Shown: positions 11,301-23,367, counted from the first letter of the stretch. The stretch: DNA of 64,000 bases from Brachypodium distachyon (GCF_000005505.3 NC_016134.3:2914001-2978000); one strand, 5' to 3'. Translations and numbers: made by a program. Notes: generated by a model from the sequence alone, not told the origin.

Positions 11301-12590
11301 AAGATTGGTTATTTGTTGATGGGGACTTTTGGGTCAAGAAGCAATTGATGCTGCATAAAATGCATTTTACAGAAATCTACAGCAGCTGGAAAATTCTGCA
11401 TAGCTAGTTGGACTTTCATTCTCCATTTCTTTTTGGAGATATTTACATTTTTCTTTAACTCTAGTAGGCAGAGAAGATTTCTTGTGTTGCAGCAGACTTG
11501 TTCTTACAGTACTTATATTTTTTAATCTGCTTCCTTTTTGCCGAAAGGTCCGTGATCACCTAATAACACTTGAAATTTATGAAAACAGTTATTCCCAAGC
11601 CTCGACAAGGTTGTATTTCTTGACGACGACGTTGTTGTCCAGCGTGATCTTTCATCACTTTGGGATATAGATCTAGCTGGGAAGGTAAATGGAGCTGTTG
11701 AGACTTGCAGAGGTGCAGATAGTTGGGTGATGTCTAAGAGGTTCAGGAATTATTTCAACTTCTCTCATCCCCTCATCGCCAATAACTTCGATCCTTTGGA
11801 GTGTGCGTGGGCTTATGGCATGAATATTTTTGACATGGCTGCATGGAGGAAGACAAGCATTAAAGAAAAATACCACCATTGGGTCAAGGAGGTAAAACAT
11901 AGATTCACTGTTTCCATTTTTATATGCACGTCCATTTAGTTATTTGCATATGGATCTCTTCTTTTCCTTTGTATTTCATAGGAACATGTGAATACGCAAC
12001 TATTGGAAGTCCAATATGCCCATTATTTAATCATAACCAGATTTATTTTTCTTTTGACTAATTTAAAAAATGCACCAAATTAAATTGACAAATGGCTGCT
12101 GATTCAAGTATCTGAAGGATTTTGTCTTGATTGCTCAAAATAGCATATAAAGTTACTTGTAGTGAATTGTGCTGCATTGCACTTTAGCAGCATTGTTCTC
12201 CACTTTACATGACAGTTCATACTATGCTCGTTCCATATGTAAACATTTATAAATTCATTTGAGCTCCAGTCTTATTCATTGTATCTACTCTGCCTGCAGA
12301 ATCTGAATTCAAACTTCACGCTTTGGAGGCTTGGAACATTGCCACCAGGTCTTATAGCGTTTAAAGGACATATTCAACCGATCGATCCATCGTGGCATCT
12401 CTTAGGCTTGGGGTATCAAGAAAAGACTGATATCTCTAGCGTTCGGAAAGCAGCAGTTATACATTATAATGGACAAAGTAAACCATGGCTGGACATTGGT
12501 TTTAAACATCTCCAGCCATTTTGGACAAAACATGTGAACTACTCAAATGAATTCGTACGAAATTGTCATATAATGGAGCCTCAGTTGTAG
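8315..12590 (+). CDS. Galacturonosyltransferase-like protein, GAUT13/14 type
   Basis: Golgi type II membrane glycosyltransferase of family GT8. GAUT13/14 enzymes act in pectin (homogalacturonan) synthesis. Exons are 8315-8525, 9756-9814, 9899-10054, 10603-11190, 11589-11891 and 12300-12590; all junctions keep frame and give 535 aa, matching the ~533 aa of GAUT13/14. A short cytosolic N-terminus (SPSMRSITISSSN) precedes a membrane anchor at ~38-60. The GT8 domain has the metal-binding FLDDD at 348-352 and HYNGQSKPW at ~494-502. The N-terminal sequence is diagnostic for GAUT13/14 rather than GAUT12. The start is chosen because it gives this conserved N-terminus. An overlapping upstream ORF precedes it and intron 1 carries a Tourist-like MITE. 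No defect is seen. Confidence 0.93.
8876..9167. mobile_element. Tourist-like MITE (PIF/Harbinger) in GAUT intron 1
   Basis: 292 bp with inverted ends GGCCTTGTTTGGT / ACCAAACAAGGCC, flanked by the 3-bp direct repeat TTA (8873-8875 and 9168-9170). This is the target signature of PIF/Harbinger MITEs. It lies within the 1.2-kb first intron and is non-coding. Confidence 0.85.
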
Positions 12591-13582
12591 ATTGGTGGGA
12601 CAAAGATTCAACAAATAATGGCGTATATTATGTGGAATTAAATTCGTTATTTTGGAGTTCGGCATCAAAGGGTATCCAGGGAATGATCTCTGAGCAGCAA
12701 CCACAGAATTGGTTAGATGTGCCGATGCAGCATATTCGATGAACACAAAGGAATGTTTTGTTCCCATTTACACTAGGATCCCTTTCCTTTTGTTTATTCC
12801 ATTTGTATCATAGCTCATGAAATTACACTATTGTTTAGGATGGTTCTTTTGTACTTGATGGAGTGTTATAAATTGCCTGATTTGGCAAAGTTGATGGTAG
12901 GTCCATCACTATTGTAATTGCTGGAGAGTGAGTATACAGTTCACCATGTGAACAACATGGGTCAGATTTTGATTTCACGAAACACAATCCCTGTACATTG
13001 TGCACCCGGTTTTTTCCTCATATATTTATTTTTTCAGATTATCACAAATGAAATCCTTGGAATTATCTCTCTTGCTGCATGCATATGTATGTATTGATCA
13101 TTTTGAGTTTATATTGTTTACACCAGAAGCAGTTCATTGTATATTGGTTAATGGGTATATCAATAGCAGGTTATAATTTGACCATTTCTTTCTGGAGACA
13201 GTTCACGATTTGAAATTTCTGATGTGATGCATGTTCGAAATGGAAAACATAACTAGATGCAGCCATGCAGAACACATCACCACACATGAATTCACAGATC
13301 AGCAAGTTATAACTTGGAATCTCTTTCTGAAAGTTTTGATCAATATAAGGAGAAAGTTGAGCTTTTCTTTATTGTGAAAATGTCCAACATCAGCAGGAAA
13401 TTACAAGCTCTATATGTGATTAACAATCAACTAACTTACTCTATGATGGAAGACAGAACACAGATGGCCCATTGGGGCACAACATAACCACAATTTTTTA
13501 CAGTGTATCTATTGAGAAGAGCTATATCATCATAGCTGAACATCTCATGATATCCTATCTAAAGACAACGGTCAATAGGTCA
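12591..13582. other. Convergent intergenic gap / 3' UTRs
   Basis: The GAUT gene (+) and the heparanase-like gene (-) end tail to tail here. The sequence is AT-rich with no frame of interest; both 3' UTRs and poly(A) sites should lie in it. Confidence 0.6.
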
Positions 13583-16294
13583 TCACTGGCAAGCATCAGC
13601 CTCGAAATCCGGGAAGACGACGAATGCTATCGACAGTGGGGAGACATAGATCGGTGAACTGACCGAAACCTGCACTGGGTACAGTGGAGGGATGTCACCA
13701 TCTGCAGTGAGCTCCAGAGGAACTCCATTAAGCAGCACGGTGCGTGTGAGAGGATCCCCGTCTTGTGCCGTCAGGTGGTACTCCTCCCTCTTCTCCAGCC
13801 CATCGGAGGCCTTGCTGCCAACCCAGGAGACCGTCCTCTTCAGGCCATGGACAAAGGAGTTGTCCCTTGTTATACCCTGCCCTTGCGCAAGGTCGACGTT
13901 GAGGTCGTTCCTGACCGAGACCATGGATCCCATGTTTTGGCTCAGGTTGATCAAGAGGAGGGTGACACCACCCTGAAAAAGAACATTTCGAGATCATCAG
14001 TGCCAATTTATACGATATGTGATTTGATACAGCAGTGTCTACTGTTGTTTGAGATAAGCCCATTGAATTCTTGGGGGTAGACTTGTACCTTTTGCTTCCC
14101 GCAATGTGCATAGGCACGCAAGTATGAAGAACCGCCGATGTCCATGGACAGAACTCCCTTCCCCATTAGCCGATGCCACAGCAAGGCGCTGAACAGATAC
14201 CAAAGTTTAGGCCGAGGCATGTGCGAGCATTAAAGCATGTTTCTGTCAGAACATGTAGTACATAGACTTGCCTGTAGTAGTCAGGGTTCGGCACAAAAGT
14301 GTCAGTGTCCAGAAGGCCATAGTTGCCCCCAATCAAAGTCTGTCTGCAGTACACCTTGGTGTCATACTTTGCTGACTGACCAAGTTGATCAAGATACCTA
14401 GTCGAAAAAACCAGCTCAGGATGAGATAAGAGAACCATGGTCAGAACAGAGTTATTGGTTAATCTGATAAGTAATTACCAGAAGCTATTCAGGAAAGTAT
14501 TGGAAACGGTACGGCTGCCACTGTTATACGCACCACCGGCTTCCCCGACCCATGGAGCCGACCATGGTCCATGCCGTTGTATTGTGAGCTGGAGATCTCT
14601 GAATGTGTCTGAAACCCTGCTTAGATATTGCGGGTCCAAGATTCTATTCGCGACACGTGGATCATTACCTAATTAAGATTAAAGAAATTATGTCTGTGCC
14701 ATCTTTGATATAGGACAGAAAACAAGAACAGATTAAGGAGTAGTAGTAAAAACTGCAAACACTCACCAGCACCAAGATTGTAAATATGATGAGTCATTCC
14801 TTTGAGAACATTTGGCCCAGAGACCTCAAGAAGCTGAGCAAACCATTGTTTATCATAGAACCCCCCAGGGGCTAGCACCAATGGTTTCCTAGAATTTCCA
14901 TATAACTGATTGACCATCTTTTGAAGTTCAACCAGGTCCTTTCCGTATTGTTCAGCTCCTACGCTCGCACCGATCCCACTTCCACTCAATTCATTACCTA
15001 GTAAATGAGCAGAGCTACTTGTATAAGTGCTACATGAATAAAAGATGCGCCTCGTTTCAAACGTGCATTAAGTATAGTTCTGCATTTGACAATGTATTAC
15101 CGAATTCCCATGAATCAATAGGATAGTTCATCGAAGCAGTGTATTCCATGAACTCCTGAGCATTGCTTGAATTCCAAGCGCCTCCCCAAACACCTTTACG
15201 TATCTGCTTTCGCCCTTGAAGTGCATTAAGACCAAAAGTAATAACCGCACTGAAGGAAGTAAACAGATATGAATTAGGAAATTGAGTTCATAAAGTTAAT
15301 ACAGCATACTATTAGGATTATTCAAAGGAAGATGATAGGGATAGCCTTAATGCACTATGTGGTATTTGGTATTTTCAACATTCTGTCATAGGCTAAAAGG
15401 CAAGCCTCACCCTGTATTGAGGAACAGATCATTAATAGCATCCCATCTTTCCATGGTTATGCATCCTTTTGAAAATCCAAACAAGCCACTTGATGACTTT
15501 GTAAATGCTCTGCATGGAGATCCTAAATTTGGCGTTCCATATACTACTTGATCTTGTAAGGAGCCGCCGACTCTGATACGCAGTGGGCTAAAGGCTATAA
15601 AAAAAACAGAAAAGCACAAATAAATAATCGAGGGAAGATGGTGAAGTGCAATCAAGAAGTCAAACTAAAATTCGAAGAAAGTAGATTAAAAAACAAGCCT
15701 TGGCAAGTGAAGATGGTTATTAGGGTCCCAAATAGTAGAAAAATTCTTCATTTGAGCGGCAGGTCAATTTATCCTTGCATGTTAGGTTCTACTACACCGT
15801 TCCACCGCAAATGACTCACCAAGGATGTTTTACCCCTCTAAAATTGTAAAAATAAAGAAAAAAACCTCCACCAGGGAATTTGAAACTGAGAAGTGTTTAC
15901 CGGAAAAAAAAAACTGAATAGTAGAAAAATTCTTCATTTAAACTGTGGCTCACCTTGGATAGCCTTAGCTAACAAAGGATTAGTCAAGTCCTGGTAAATT
16001 CACCAAAGGACCAAAATTAGTTATATGTAGAAAACATCAAATACAACGTGATAAATAAGTGTTCTTCGGATTCAGGAACTTTACCATATTCAAGACAGAA
16101 GCCTTTCCCCATGGGCACTGATCATAATTACACTTCTCTGGAGGCCACCAATCAATAGTGGCGCAAATAAACTCATCGCTTGTTGCAGCGATCGTCTCGG
16201 AGCCCCGGATGATAACAGTTACATCGGAGTAATCTTCTGACAGGATCAGCGTAGGTAAGCAAAGAAGAAGAGGAAGGAGAGACCACAACCCCAT
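13583..16294 (-). CDS. Heparanase-like protein (GH79 endo-beta-glucuronidase family)
   Basis: Secreted or wall-associated GH79 glycoside hydrolase. Plant members (GUS1-3 in Arabidopsis) trim glucuronic acid from arabinogalactan side chains. Minus-strand exons are 16294-16085, 15990-15954, 15594-15411, 15249-15101, 14997-14767, 14668-14479, 14397-14272, 14188-14089 and 13972-13583, giving 538 aa, the usual family length. A signal peptide covers ~1-19 ([13 protein letters not shown]). The GNE motif provides the acid/base at about E196, and WVGEAGG the nucleophile at about E313. The motif [11 protein letters not shown] is typical of plant members. The intron at 14189-14271 uses a GC donor (AG|GCAAGT); all others are GT-AG. 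A leader exon near 17.2-17.45 kb probably supplies the 5' UTR. No break is seen. Confidence 0.92.
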
Positions 16295-17184
16295 GCTTTC
16301 GCCACCTGCAAATTGTGCTGTCTACCAAATAGACAGACAGAATGGTTCAGGCATATCATGTTCTTTAAATAACTCTGATTAGTTGGTAGGGAAAGGTCCA
16401 AATTCATGTTCTATTAGCATAGCTGAAAGTGACATCTACATGTTCACTTCTTTCTACATGTCCTCTTTTGCAAGTTTTAATAGGTCAATTCATTAAGTGG
16501 AACAGCATAGCTTTCTTTGTTAATGTCTCAATGATGAAACAGTGGCCTGCTACTCTTTGGCACTTAGAATCCTTCCAGTACCGAGAAATGTCTTCATTTT
16601 AACATAGAAAAGGAAAAAACATAGTACTTGAATTACAACTAAACAAAGAAGGGAAAAAATCGCTTGTGCTCATTATCTGTGTCTTTTCAGAGAGAGGAAC
16701 TTTATCAACTGGAGAGCAAGGAAATCCTACAAATCCCAGCTAAAAAAACAATGAATCGCTTGCTAGATTTCTTTTTTTGTTTTTCGAAATCCTGCAAATC
16801 CGCGAAATGCTCATATTCAAGTGGGACGAAAGAGAAAGACCCCCAAAAATATCGAATAAAGGAGACCTTTTCACATAGAAATGATCCACAAACCTAACAC
16901 ATTTTCTGCTCAAATTCAAGGAGCTCAAGGACACGGTTCATCTCACCCCAGAAGCCCCTAAAAAAGCTGAATCTGAACCTCCAGCAAACGAAGAACACGC
17001 TCTAGTAGGTTCATGTAAAAGAACTAAACCAACCCCCTTCCGAAAGTACACCTGAACACTACCGAATCCTGGAGCAAACACAGACCATTGAAGCAACCAA
17101 AACCAACCTTAGCCGTATGACACTTCCCGCAGATTTACAAAAGGAAACGCAAAATTCCAATAGGAATCAAGCTGGGACAGTTAC

Positions 17185-17460
17185 CTGGCAACCACAGCAA
17201 AAGCCAAAGGAAGCTCCCAAAGCCGGCGCGGAGAATCCCGAGAAAAGAATTCTCCAAGAACAGGTCTCTGCTCCAAATGCAGGGCCGGCGAATCAAGAAG
17301 AAAGCTCGAACCTGCTCGCCGCAATTGCTGCCCCGGAATCAATCGAAGCCCGGAGAGGCTCGCCGTCGTCGGCGGGAGAGCTCTCGGGTGGAGAGGGAGA
17401 GGAAGAGATTCTTGAAGAAAATTTGGTGGTGGTTGCTGCTGTCCTTTATCTGTGTAATGT
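17185..17460 (-). other. Probable 5' UTR exon of the heparanase-like gene
   Basis: On the minus strand, a GC- and CT-rich block (many CTCTCC motifs) ends in CCAG|GTAACT at 17185. A good acceptor (TTTGCAG) lies at 16306-16307, eleven bases upstream of the ATG at 16294. An 879-bp leader intron (16306-17184) is therefore likely. The transcription start is a guess. Confidence 0.5.
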
Positions 17461-17469
17461 CTCCTCCCT

Positions 17470-18589
17470 TCGAAGCTACTCCCCTCTACAGAAAACTATG
17501 TCGTTCCTAATTAAACAGTGGTGGTGGTACTAGTACTGATTAACAGTGATGCTTTGGCCTTAAACCTGAAGAAGAATCCAGTTTCTGACAAAGTAAACAT
17601 GTGCCGCCGGTTGTTTTTACTTCCGGGCAGCTGAAACCAAGCATCGTTCTAAAATAGTACGGGTGCTGTCAAGTACTGTACTATATTTCTATTTTGATTG
17701 ACATGTTTTTTTATGGGTAAATACTAATTAGTTTGATCATGTGACAATGATGCCGTTAGATTCGTCGAGGACCAACAAGAAACTCTGTCACACTATTATG
17801 ATTTATTTCCTTTTTGTGGTAGAAAATTTGATAGCCAAAATTCCTTCTGTGGGAGTGTCATGAAATTTGTGGAAATACTTTTATATCCTGTATGTTCAGA
17901 TAATCATATGTGCTAGAGTCATTTGTGGGCCCCAAGATCCATCAGTCAGCATAAGAACGCAAATATGACATTGGCGTTGACTGACAGGGTAACCACCAAG
18001 TTTGACAATGCTAAGAAATTAGTTGGAAAGTCTTTGTGTACAAAATAACCAAAAGAATTCCACCTCCACCATGATACTAATTGATAAGCATGTACCAAGA
18101 AGAGCATCAATAATTAGATGAGATAATGTGCACAGGAAGAAAGAGAAGGAAATTTTCTAATCCACATATATGACTTGAAGAAAGAGCAAGGAATGGAGGC
18201 TAAGACATGTCTGCAGGGAGAAAGTCCAAGTCAAAGTTCAACCAATCCATATCTCACCTCATTTTCAATGCTTACTAAACGTTTGTTAAGTGGATATGCA
18301 TGGACATCAGCAAACTGCTCACGATCATCATGGTCCCAAAATCTATCCTCTCCACTGGCCCTCTGGAGTGACCCAATAAACTAAGCATACTTTCAGTAAT
18401 CTGAAATATAATGAAGCATTAAGTTGAACTCAAGAGACATTGAATTTAGTGCAAATGATTCAAAAAACAATATTGGTGGTGATTTTCAAAGTTCCAAACA
18501 AAGAAGGAGCAGTTTTCCCTAACTAAATTTCGATACTGACACTTTTCTCAATTTGATTTGACAAGATTCTTGCTTTTGTCTGGTCACAG
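17470..18589. other. Intergenic, no firm gene
   Basis: AT-rich. A 69-codon plus-strand frame at 18175-18384 (Ser-rich, no known domain) is the longest; I cannot support it as a gene. Confidence 0.4.
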
Positions 18590-18733
18590 GAGATCCTTGT
18601 TGGAAGTCTTCAAGCGGCTTATTTGGAATTTTATGACGAGGAAGGTCCAAATGGAGAACAAGCCACAAAAGGCAAGCTCATCCAACTACTTGGTCCCAAC
18701 AGTTTTCTTTTTCCTTTTCTCCTCAAACAATAG
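18590..18733 (+). pseudogene. Orphan exon-like fragment
   Basis: After a good acceptor (TGGTCACAG) a 47-codon open frame has protein-like composition: it begins EILVGSLQAAYLEFYDEEG and ends at TAG. I do not recognise the family and found no adjoining exons, so it may be a captured or decayed gene piece. Confidence 0.3.
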
Positions 18734-20256
18734 ATCTGCGTGGCGTTTGACGCCCCATGGGAGGTATGGTCACGTTGAACGTGGAAGCTATTCTTAACGA
18801 AGATACTAACGAACGAAGTTCCTTGTTATGTAACCAGTCCATTCAAGTTCGGTCTCAGATATGTTTTGGGTGCTCGTATTTTTTAGATTTATTTCAGATT
18901 TAACCGGCGTTGTTCTTTCAACGAGGCGCTTGTGATGACTTCGTCAACCTCAAGATTTCTCGAGCGGTACTAACAATAATATGGTCGTGCAATAGGCCGG
19001 TTGACGGGGTTATACCACTGACATGCCCAATTTGAAGAATTACAGATCACTGAGACCTTTTTATGCTTCATCGGCGCTAATTTTCCTACTCATTGATGCC
19101 CTAAAAAGGCGCTCCTAACCCTAACTTTCGCCTTCTCCTCCCATCATCCTACTCATCACCCTCTTATTCCAGTGCCACCCACAATCCCGCCTCTCTCCGT
19201 CACACCTCTCTAGCCCTCACACACCCGCAGCAGTAAATCCTATTCAACGGGTTTGTCGGGGTCTCAACGCTTGCCATCCCTGTCACCACCTCTACCGGCT
19301 TTTAGTACCTCCATCGGCTTTCGTCGCCTCCACCATCTTTCGACTCCTGATCTTGGAGCCGAGCCCACCGTCGTACACTTAACTTGATTAGAAACAATAC
19401 ATGATAACAGTTAGCCTACATTATGTTATAGGGTTGAATCTTAGATGGAATAAAAACCTAGACGATGGCAATTGTATCCCTTTATTAGATCGCTAAGATA
19501 CTCTTCATCAGTGCTAAAATAAAATCAGGTGTCGTGGACTCCTTTTTGGGCCAAGGTCTACCAGGGCCGCGGTTCTGGACCAGGCATTGGTCATCATGTG
19601 GCGCCACAGACTCAGGAGGATGGTGTGACTTCTTCGCTTGGCGTGCAACGGTCTGACGAAACTGAAGATATCGACACTGCAGTGCAGTGCAGGGAAGGGA
19701 AAGAGAGACAAGGCTCCAAAGCCTCGAAAGGCCTAAAGCGGCACGCAGCACGTGAGCGAGTGCGTGGGACCCACCGAAGGCTGCATCAGATATCCGATCA
19801 TCGTTGCTGAATGAGAAATTCTGAATCACATCGGAAACTGCACCATCCGACTGTACTGATAACTGGCTCCAAATATAACCTGCCCTGTGTGTTGGAATTA
19901 AAGTAAAATCTAAATCTGTACATTTCGTACGTAGTACATGATTAGTATTACCATGTTCCAGATCTTGGAGGACTGGATGTCTGGATTTGACCTTGTCAAC
20001 GAAGTCATCCGGCTTTGACCCAGCCACTCCATGGTCAAAGGTCCAGTCAAGCCAGCAAGAATGTTCAAAAGAGTTGGAGCTATGTTCTTGAATTCAAACA
20101 TGTGCAAAATATGGCAATCCCTGCTGCATCGGGGTCTGACAGCAAAGTACTAGGACAGAAGAACAGGAATTCTAAAATGTTACCACCAAGCCACGAAGGC
20201 ATGAAGTGAACTGAATTGAAACAAGACGCAAACAACAAATCTCTTGGAGATTAATT
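18734..20256. other. Intergenic, no firm gene
   Basis: No domain-bearing frame. A 180-codon minus-strand frame (20027-19485) starts convincingly but becomes low in complexity and is unlike any family I know. Confidence 0.4.
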
Positions 20257-20373
20257 ACTGCTCCCTCCGTTTCATAATTCTTATCTCAAATTTGCTACAA
20301 AATGGATGTATCTATTCCTAAAAAGTGTAGATACATGTAATATTTCGACAAGAATTATGGAACGGAGGGAGTA
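20257..20373. mobile_element. Stowaway MITE
   Basis: CTCCCTCCGTTTCATAATTC on the left and GAATTATGGAACGGAGGGAG on the right form inverted ends next to TA. The interior (ATGGATGTATCTA...TAGATACATGTAATATTTCGAC) is typical of grass Stowaway copies. The left edge carries three extra bases (CTG) between TA and the repeat. Confidence 0.85.
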
Positions 20374-20462
20374 TCTTCTTTAGTTACTGGGCAAACTGAA
20401 AGAGAATTATTATACTAGCACTATATCACCGTGGTAAATTCTTCCTACATGGTAAAATTATC

Positions 20463-21161
20463 TTATTTGTAGCACAAGGCCGTAAGTACATGTATTGTGT
20501 AAAAACGAGCCCACAAGAAGTCCTGATTGACCAGCCAAACCAAAGAATTCCCATTGAAAACCTCAAAACATGTAGACTTCAGAGACAAAAAGAAAACACA
20601 TTTTACATGAATTTTACAAATTCTAAAACAATGACAAACTTCAGGTCGACAGGTCAGGAAATGTTCATGGAGGTGGAGCTGGAGCTTGGCTTGCTTTTCT
20701 TGAAGCGAGATCACGGTCTCGAAGGCGCCTACGAGGGCCTTCACCTTGCTCTTCCTCGCCTCGACAAGCCTGCTCACTGCCTCCTCGATCACACTGTTGA
20801 ACAACCCCTGCTTGTTCTTCTTCCTGTCCTCCGCATCCTGACGCCTCAGGACCACGACTTCAGCTCGTGAAGCGCCTGAATCTCCGGATGCATGGGAAGA
20901 AGCTTCAGCGTTGACGCTCCTGGTGATACTGTCTCTTGTAGGATCTTTGTTTCTGCTGCCGTTGTCTGTAGCCTTTGCAGGCCTGAATCGGAGTCGTCTA
21001 GGGGTGTTGCTCTGAATTGGGGAAGCAGTGTTTTCTTTCTTCACTGCTCTCATCTTCATGCTCAAAAGAGGCTCGGCTGACATTCTTATTGAACGAGACT
21101 GTTTCAGTACACTCACTATTGCCTCCTCTTCCACTACACCTTGTATGTGATTCAGAGACAT
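20463..21161 (-). CDS. Small protein with plant calmodulin-binding domain
   Basis: Open frame of 232 codons from ATG at 21161. Residues ~105-170 match the C-terminal plant calmodulin-binding domain (CaM_binding, PF07839) from memory: ...RRQDAEDRKKNKQGLFNSV, then VIEEA..RLVEARKSKVKAL and GAFETVISLQE. In full-size family members (500-1,000 aa) this domain closes the protein. Here it is preceded by only ~100 Ser/Arg-rich residues, and ~60 unlike residues follow before the stop. The gene is therefore either a short member or a truncated copy whose stop has drifted downstream. The basic amphipathic stretch should bind Ca2+/calmodulin. No introns are apparent. Confidence is higher for the domain than for gene limits. 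Confidence 0.6.
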   Translation of the reverse strand: MSLNHIQGVVEEEAIVSVLKQSRSIRMSAEPLLSMKMRAVKKENTASPIQSNTPRRLRFRPAKATDNGSRNKDPTRDSITRSVNAEASSHASGDSGASRAEVVVLRRQDAEDRKKNKQGLFNSVIEEAVSRLVEARKSKVKALVGAFETVISLQEKQAKLQLHLHEHFLTCRPEVCHCFRICKIHVKCVFFLSLKSTCFEVFNGNSLVWLVNQDFLWARFYTIHVLTALCYK

Positions 21162-21184
21162 TTTGAAAAGCCTAAACAAGGAGA

Positions 21185-21425
21185 CAAAATGCCTTCAAAA
21201 GTGTTTGGAGGCTTTATAAAAAATGACAAGGAAGTTGGGGAAGGGAAATGTCATCGAAGGTATTTCTAAAAATTGCCTTCGAAAGTAGTTTTGGAGGCTT
21301 TTTGTAAAATGCCTTCAACGGCCATTCAAGCCAAACTGAAAATTGCCTTCAATAGTCATTCAAGGCAAACTAAAAATTGCCTTCAATAGTGAATGGAGTC
21401 ATTGACATAAAAACCTTCAATATAT
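21185..21425. repeat. Degenerate repeats around AAAATTGCCTTC
   Basis: AAAAT(T)GCCTTC(A/G)A recurs five times (near 21187, 21272, 21307, 21339 and 21374) with variable spacers such as AGTCATTCAAGGCAAACT. The block lies immediately upstream of the calmodulin-binding gene, so it may overlap its promoter. Confidence 0.6.
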
Positions 21426-22820
21426 AATCATTTTAGGCATTGTTAAAAATACTACTACAAAGAATTTCCAGATTTATGATACGATTTCTAAAATGCATCG
21501 AAGTACGTGACCAAGAATCCATAGTATTAAATAAGACAACATGACGAGGATCTATGAACAACAGAGTGCGAAAGTGGCATGAACACCATGTTTACATTGC
21601 TTGATCTCTACAATCCACGTTCATGATCCATTTGCATTTTGAGACATCTGAAGAGGAGACAGATGCCAATGGCGCACTTGAGCTTGGTGCGAAGGAATAA
21701 GAACTGATGTCCTGGAACCAGTGGTACCATATCTCCGGTTTTATTGCCCTGCTGCAACCATAGCATTAGTTTCTCCAAAAGTGATTATCCGAAAAGACGT
21801 GGTTACTCTATTGGACAATTGTAAATAGTATGGTACTAAACTGTAAATAGATAGGGGATCCATGAGTTCTAGAAGAATTTTATCAGTTTCCGTTCAGTAG
21901 CATAATCCGAAAACATATATAGTGATACCAACAACAAAACAGTAGACAAACACGATGCTTCTTCCCAGCAATCCGAGCAACCCAGGGGCAATGATAGCTC
22001 AAACCCAGGGGCTGAGAACAGCCTGTGTATGTATCCACAGAACTCAGCTCAACATCTGACTAATAATGGTGGTTTATTGTCCTGTCTATTCTTTTGTTGA
22101 AATATCTACTTGATGCAAGGTGCTTGATGTCCCTGAACTGATTATTTCCTCTGTGTATTTTCGTAACTAGAAAGTCCAACTTGTTTGTCCTGTAACTACT
22201 GATCGAATTGGAGCATGTTTGTAAAATACAAGGAAACCTAATCATTTCGGTGCGAGCGCGGTGAAGACGTCGCTGACAGTGCAACCAAAATACAGCACTT
22301 ATGTTATGATAGCCAGACAAAATTAGCTCAAATATCATAATGTTGCTGCATCTATCAAACGGGTGAAAGCAAAGAAACTAACAAGCGTATTACGGATGGT
22401 TCAACAACAGTATATAAAAACCCTTTATACATTTTCCCTACAGGCAAGAAAATGAAAACAATGACAAATAAAGTACTCATCAGACACTTTTGACCATTTA
22501 CGTTGAAAGATAATAGACTAACAAGTGTATGGTTCGACACATGGCCATAATGCTTTTTTTTTGTTAAACAACAACCAGATGTCACCATTAAGGAAATGTC
22601 ACAAATTTGCATTGTCCTGCCAAGCCTTCAGCGACAAGCATGTGCAAAAACATATGTCGAACAAACAAACAAGAAAAAAACAGATGTGTGTACAAACAAA
22701 CAAGAAAAAAAACCAGTGAATATTATTTTCTCCTTTTCTTTCTATTTCGGTTACATTTTCAGTAGATAGTATTTCCTTTTCTCATTGTTGGCAATTTAGG
22801 AGATGATAGATTAATCTGTA
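21426..22820. other. Intergenic, no recognised gene
   Basis: AT-rich and non-coding by inspection. The string GCGTATTACGGATGGTTCAACAACAG at 22386 recurs at 23071 inside the minisatellite. Confidence 0.4.
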
Positions 22821-22824
22821 TCAA

Positions 22825-22895
22825 TGTCGCCATGAGCAGGCAAAAGTCAAAACCCACAGTTTTTGACAGAGTCAGCCATGAGCAGGCAAAAGTCT
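22825..22895. repeat. Short direct repeat
   Basis: CCATGAGCAGGCAAAAGTC occurs twice about 46 bp apart. Confidence 0.7.
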
Positions 22896-23009
22896 AGGGG
22901 AGCTCTGGACACGGCAGCATAAGTGCATAATATAGACCATCTCCAATCATACCATTTTATTCAAAAGCTCTGGAAACGAATGAGGCCACAGATTAAAAAA
23001 ACCGATGTA

Positions 23010-23228
23010 CGAGAGTCAAGCAGAAGCAGTACAGCCTGCAACAAGCAGAAGCAGAGCAGCAGCAAGCAGAAGCGTATTACGGATGGTTCAACAACAGAAG
23101 CAAACAATGGTATAGTAATGGCCGGCTGCAAGCAGAAGCAGAGCAGCAGCAGTGGCCGGCTGAAAAGCAGAAGCAGAGCAGCAGCAGTGGCCGGCAGCAA
23201 GAAGAAGCAGAAGCAGAGCAGCAGCACA
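23010..23228. repeat. AAGCAGAAGCAGAGCAGCAGC minisatellite
   Basis: Repeated units built from AAGCAG, AGCAGC and GGCCGGC(T/A). Several (CAG)-rich copies are separated by a stretch shared with 22386-22411. Open frames read through it on both strands but are pure low complexity. Confidence 0.8.
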
Positions 23229-23367
23229 CATTAATCTTGAAATTCCAAAAACATATATACACCCAATAAAAAGCACAAAACGGATGCAGCTCCTCACAGG
23301 AAAGAACCAATCACACATATTGATGCATCTTGACAGTGGACACATATCGAGAAAATCAGTGACTTAC

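Noticed and set aside
19485..20107. Minus-strand 180-codon frame
   Set aside because: Starts plausibly (ATG, then DDFVDKVKSRHP) but has no recognisable domain, and the rest looks random; not enough for a gene call.
22923..23310. Frames of Ser/Lys/Gln and Leu/Cys repeats
   Set aside because: Direct translation of the CAG-rich minisatellite; low complexity in every frame.
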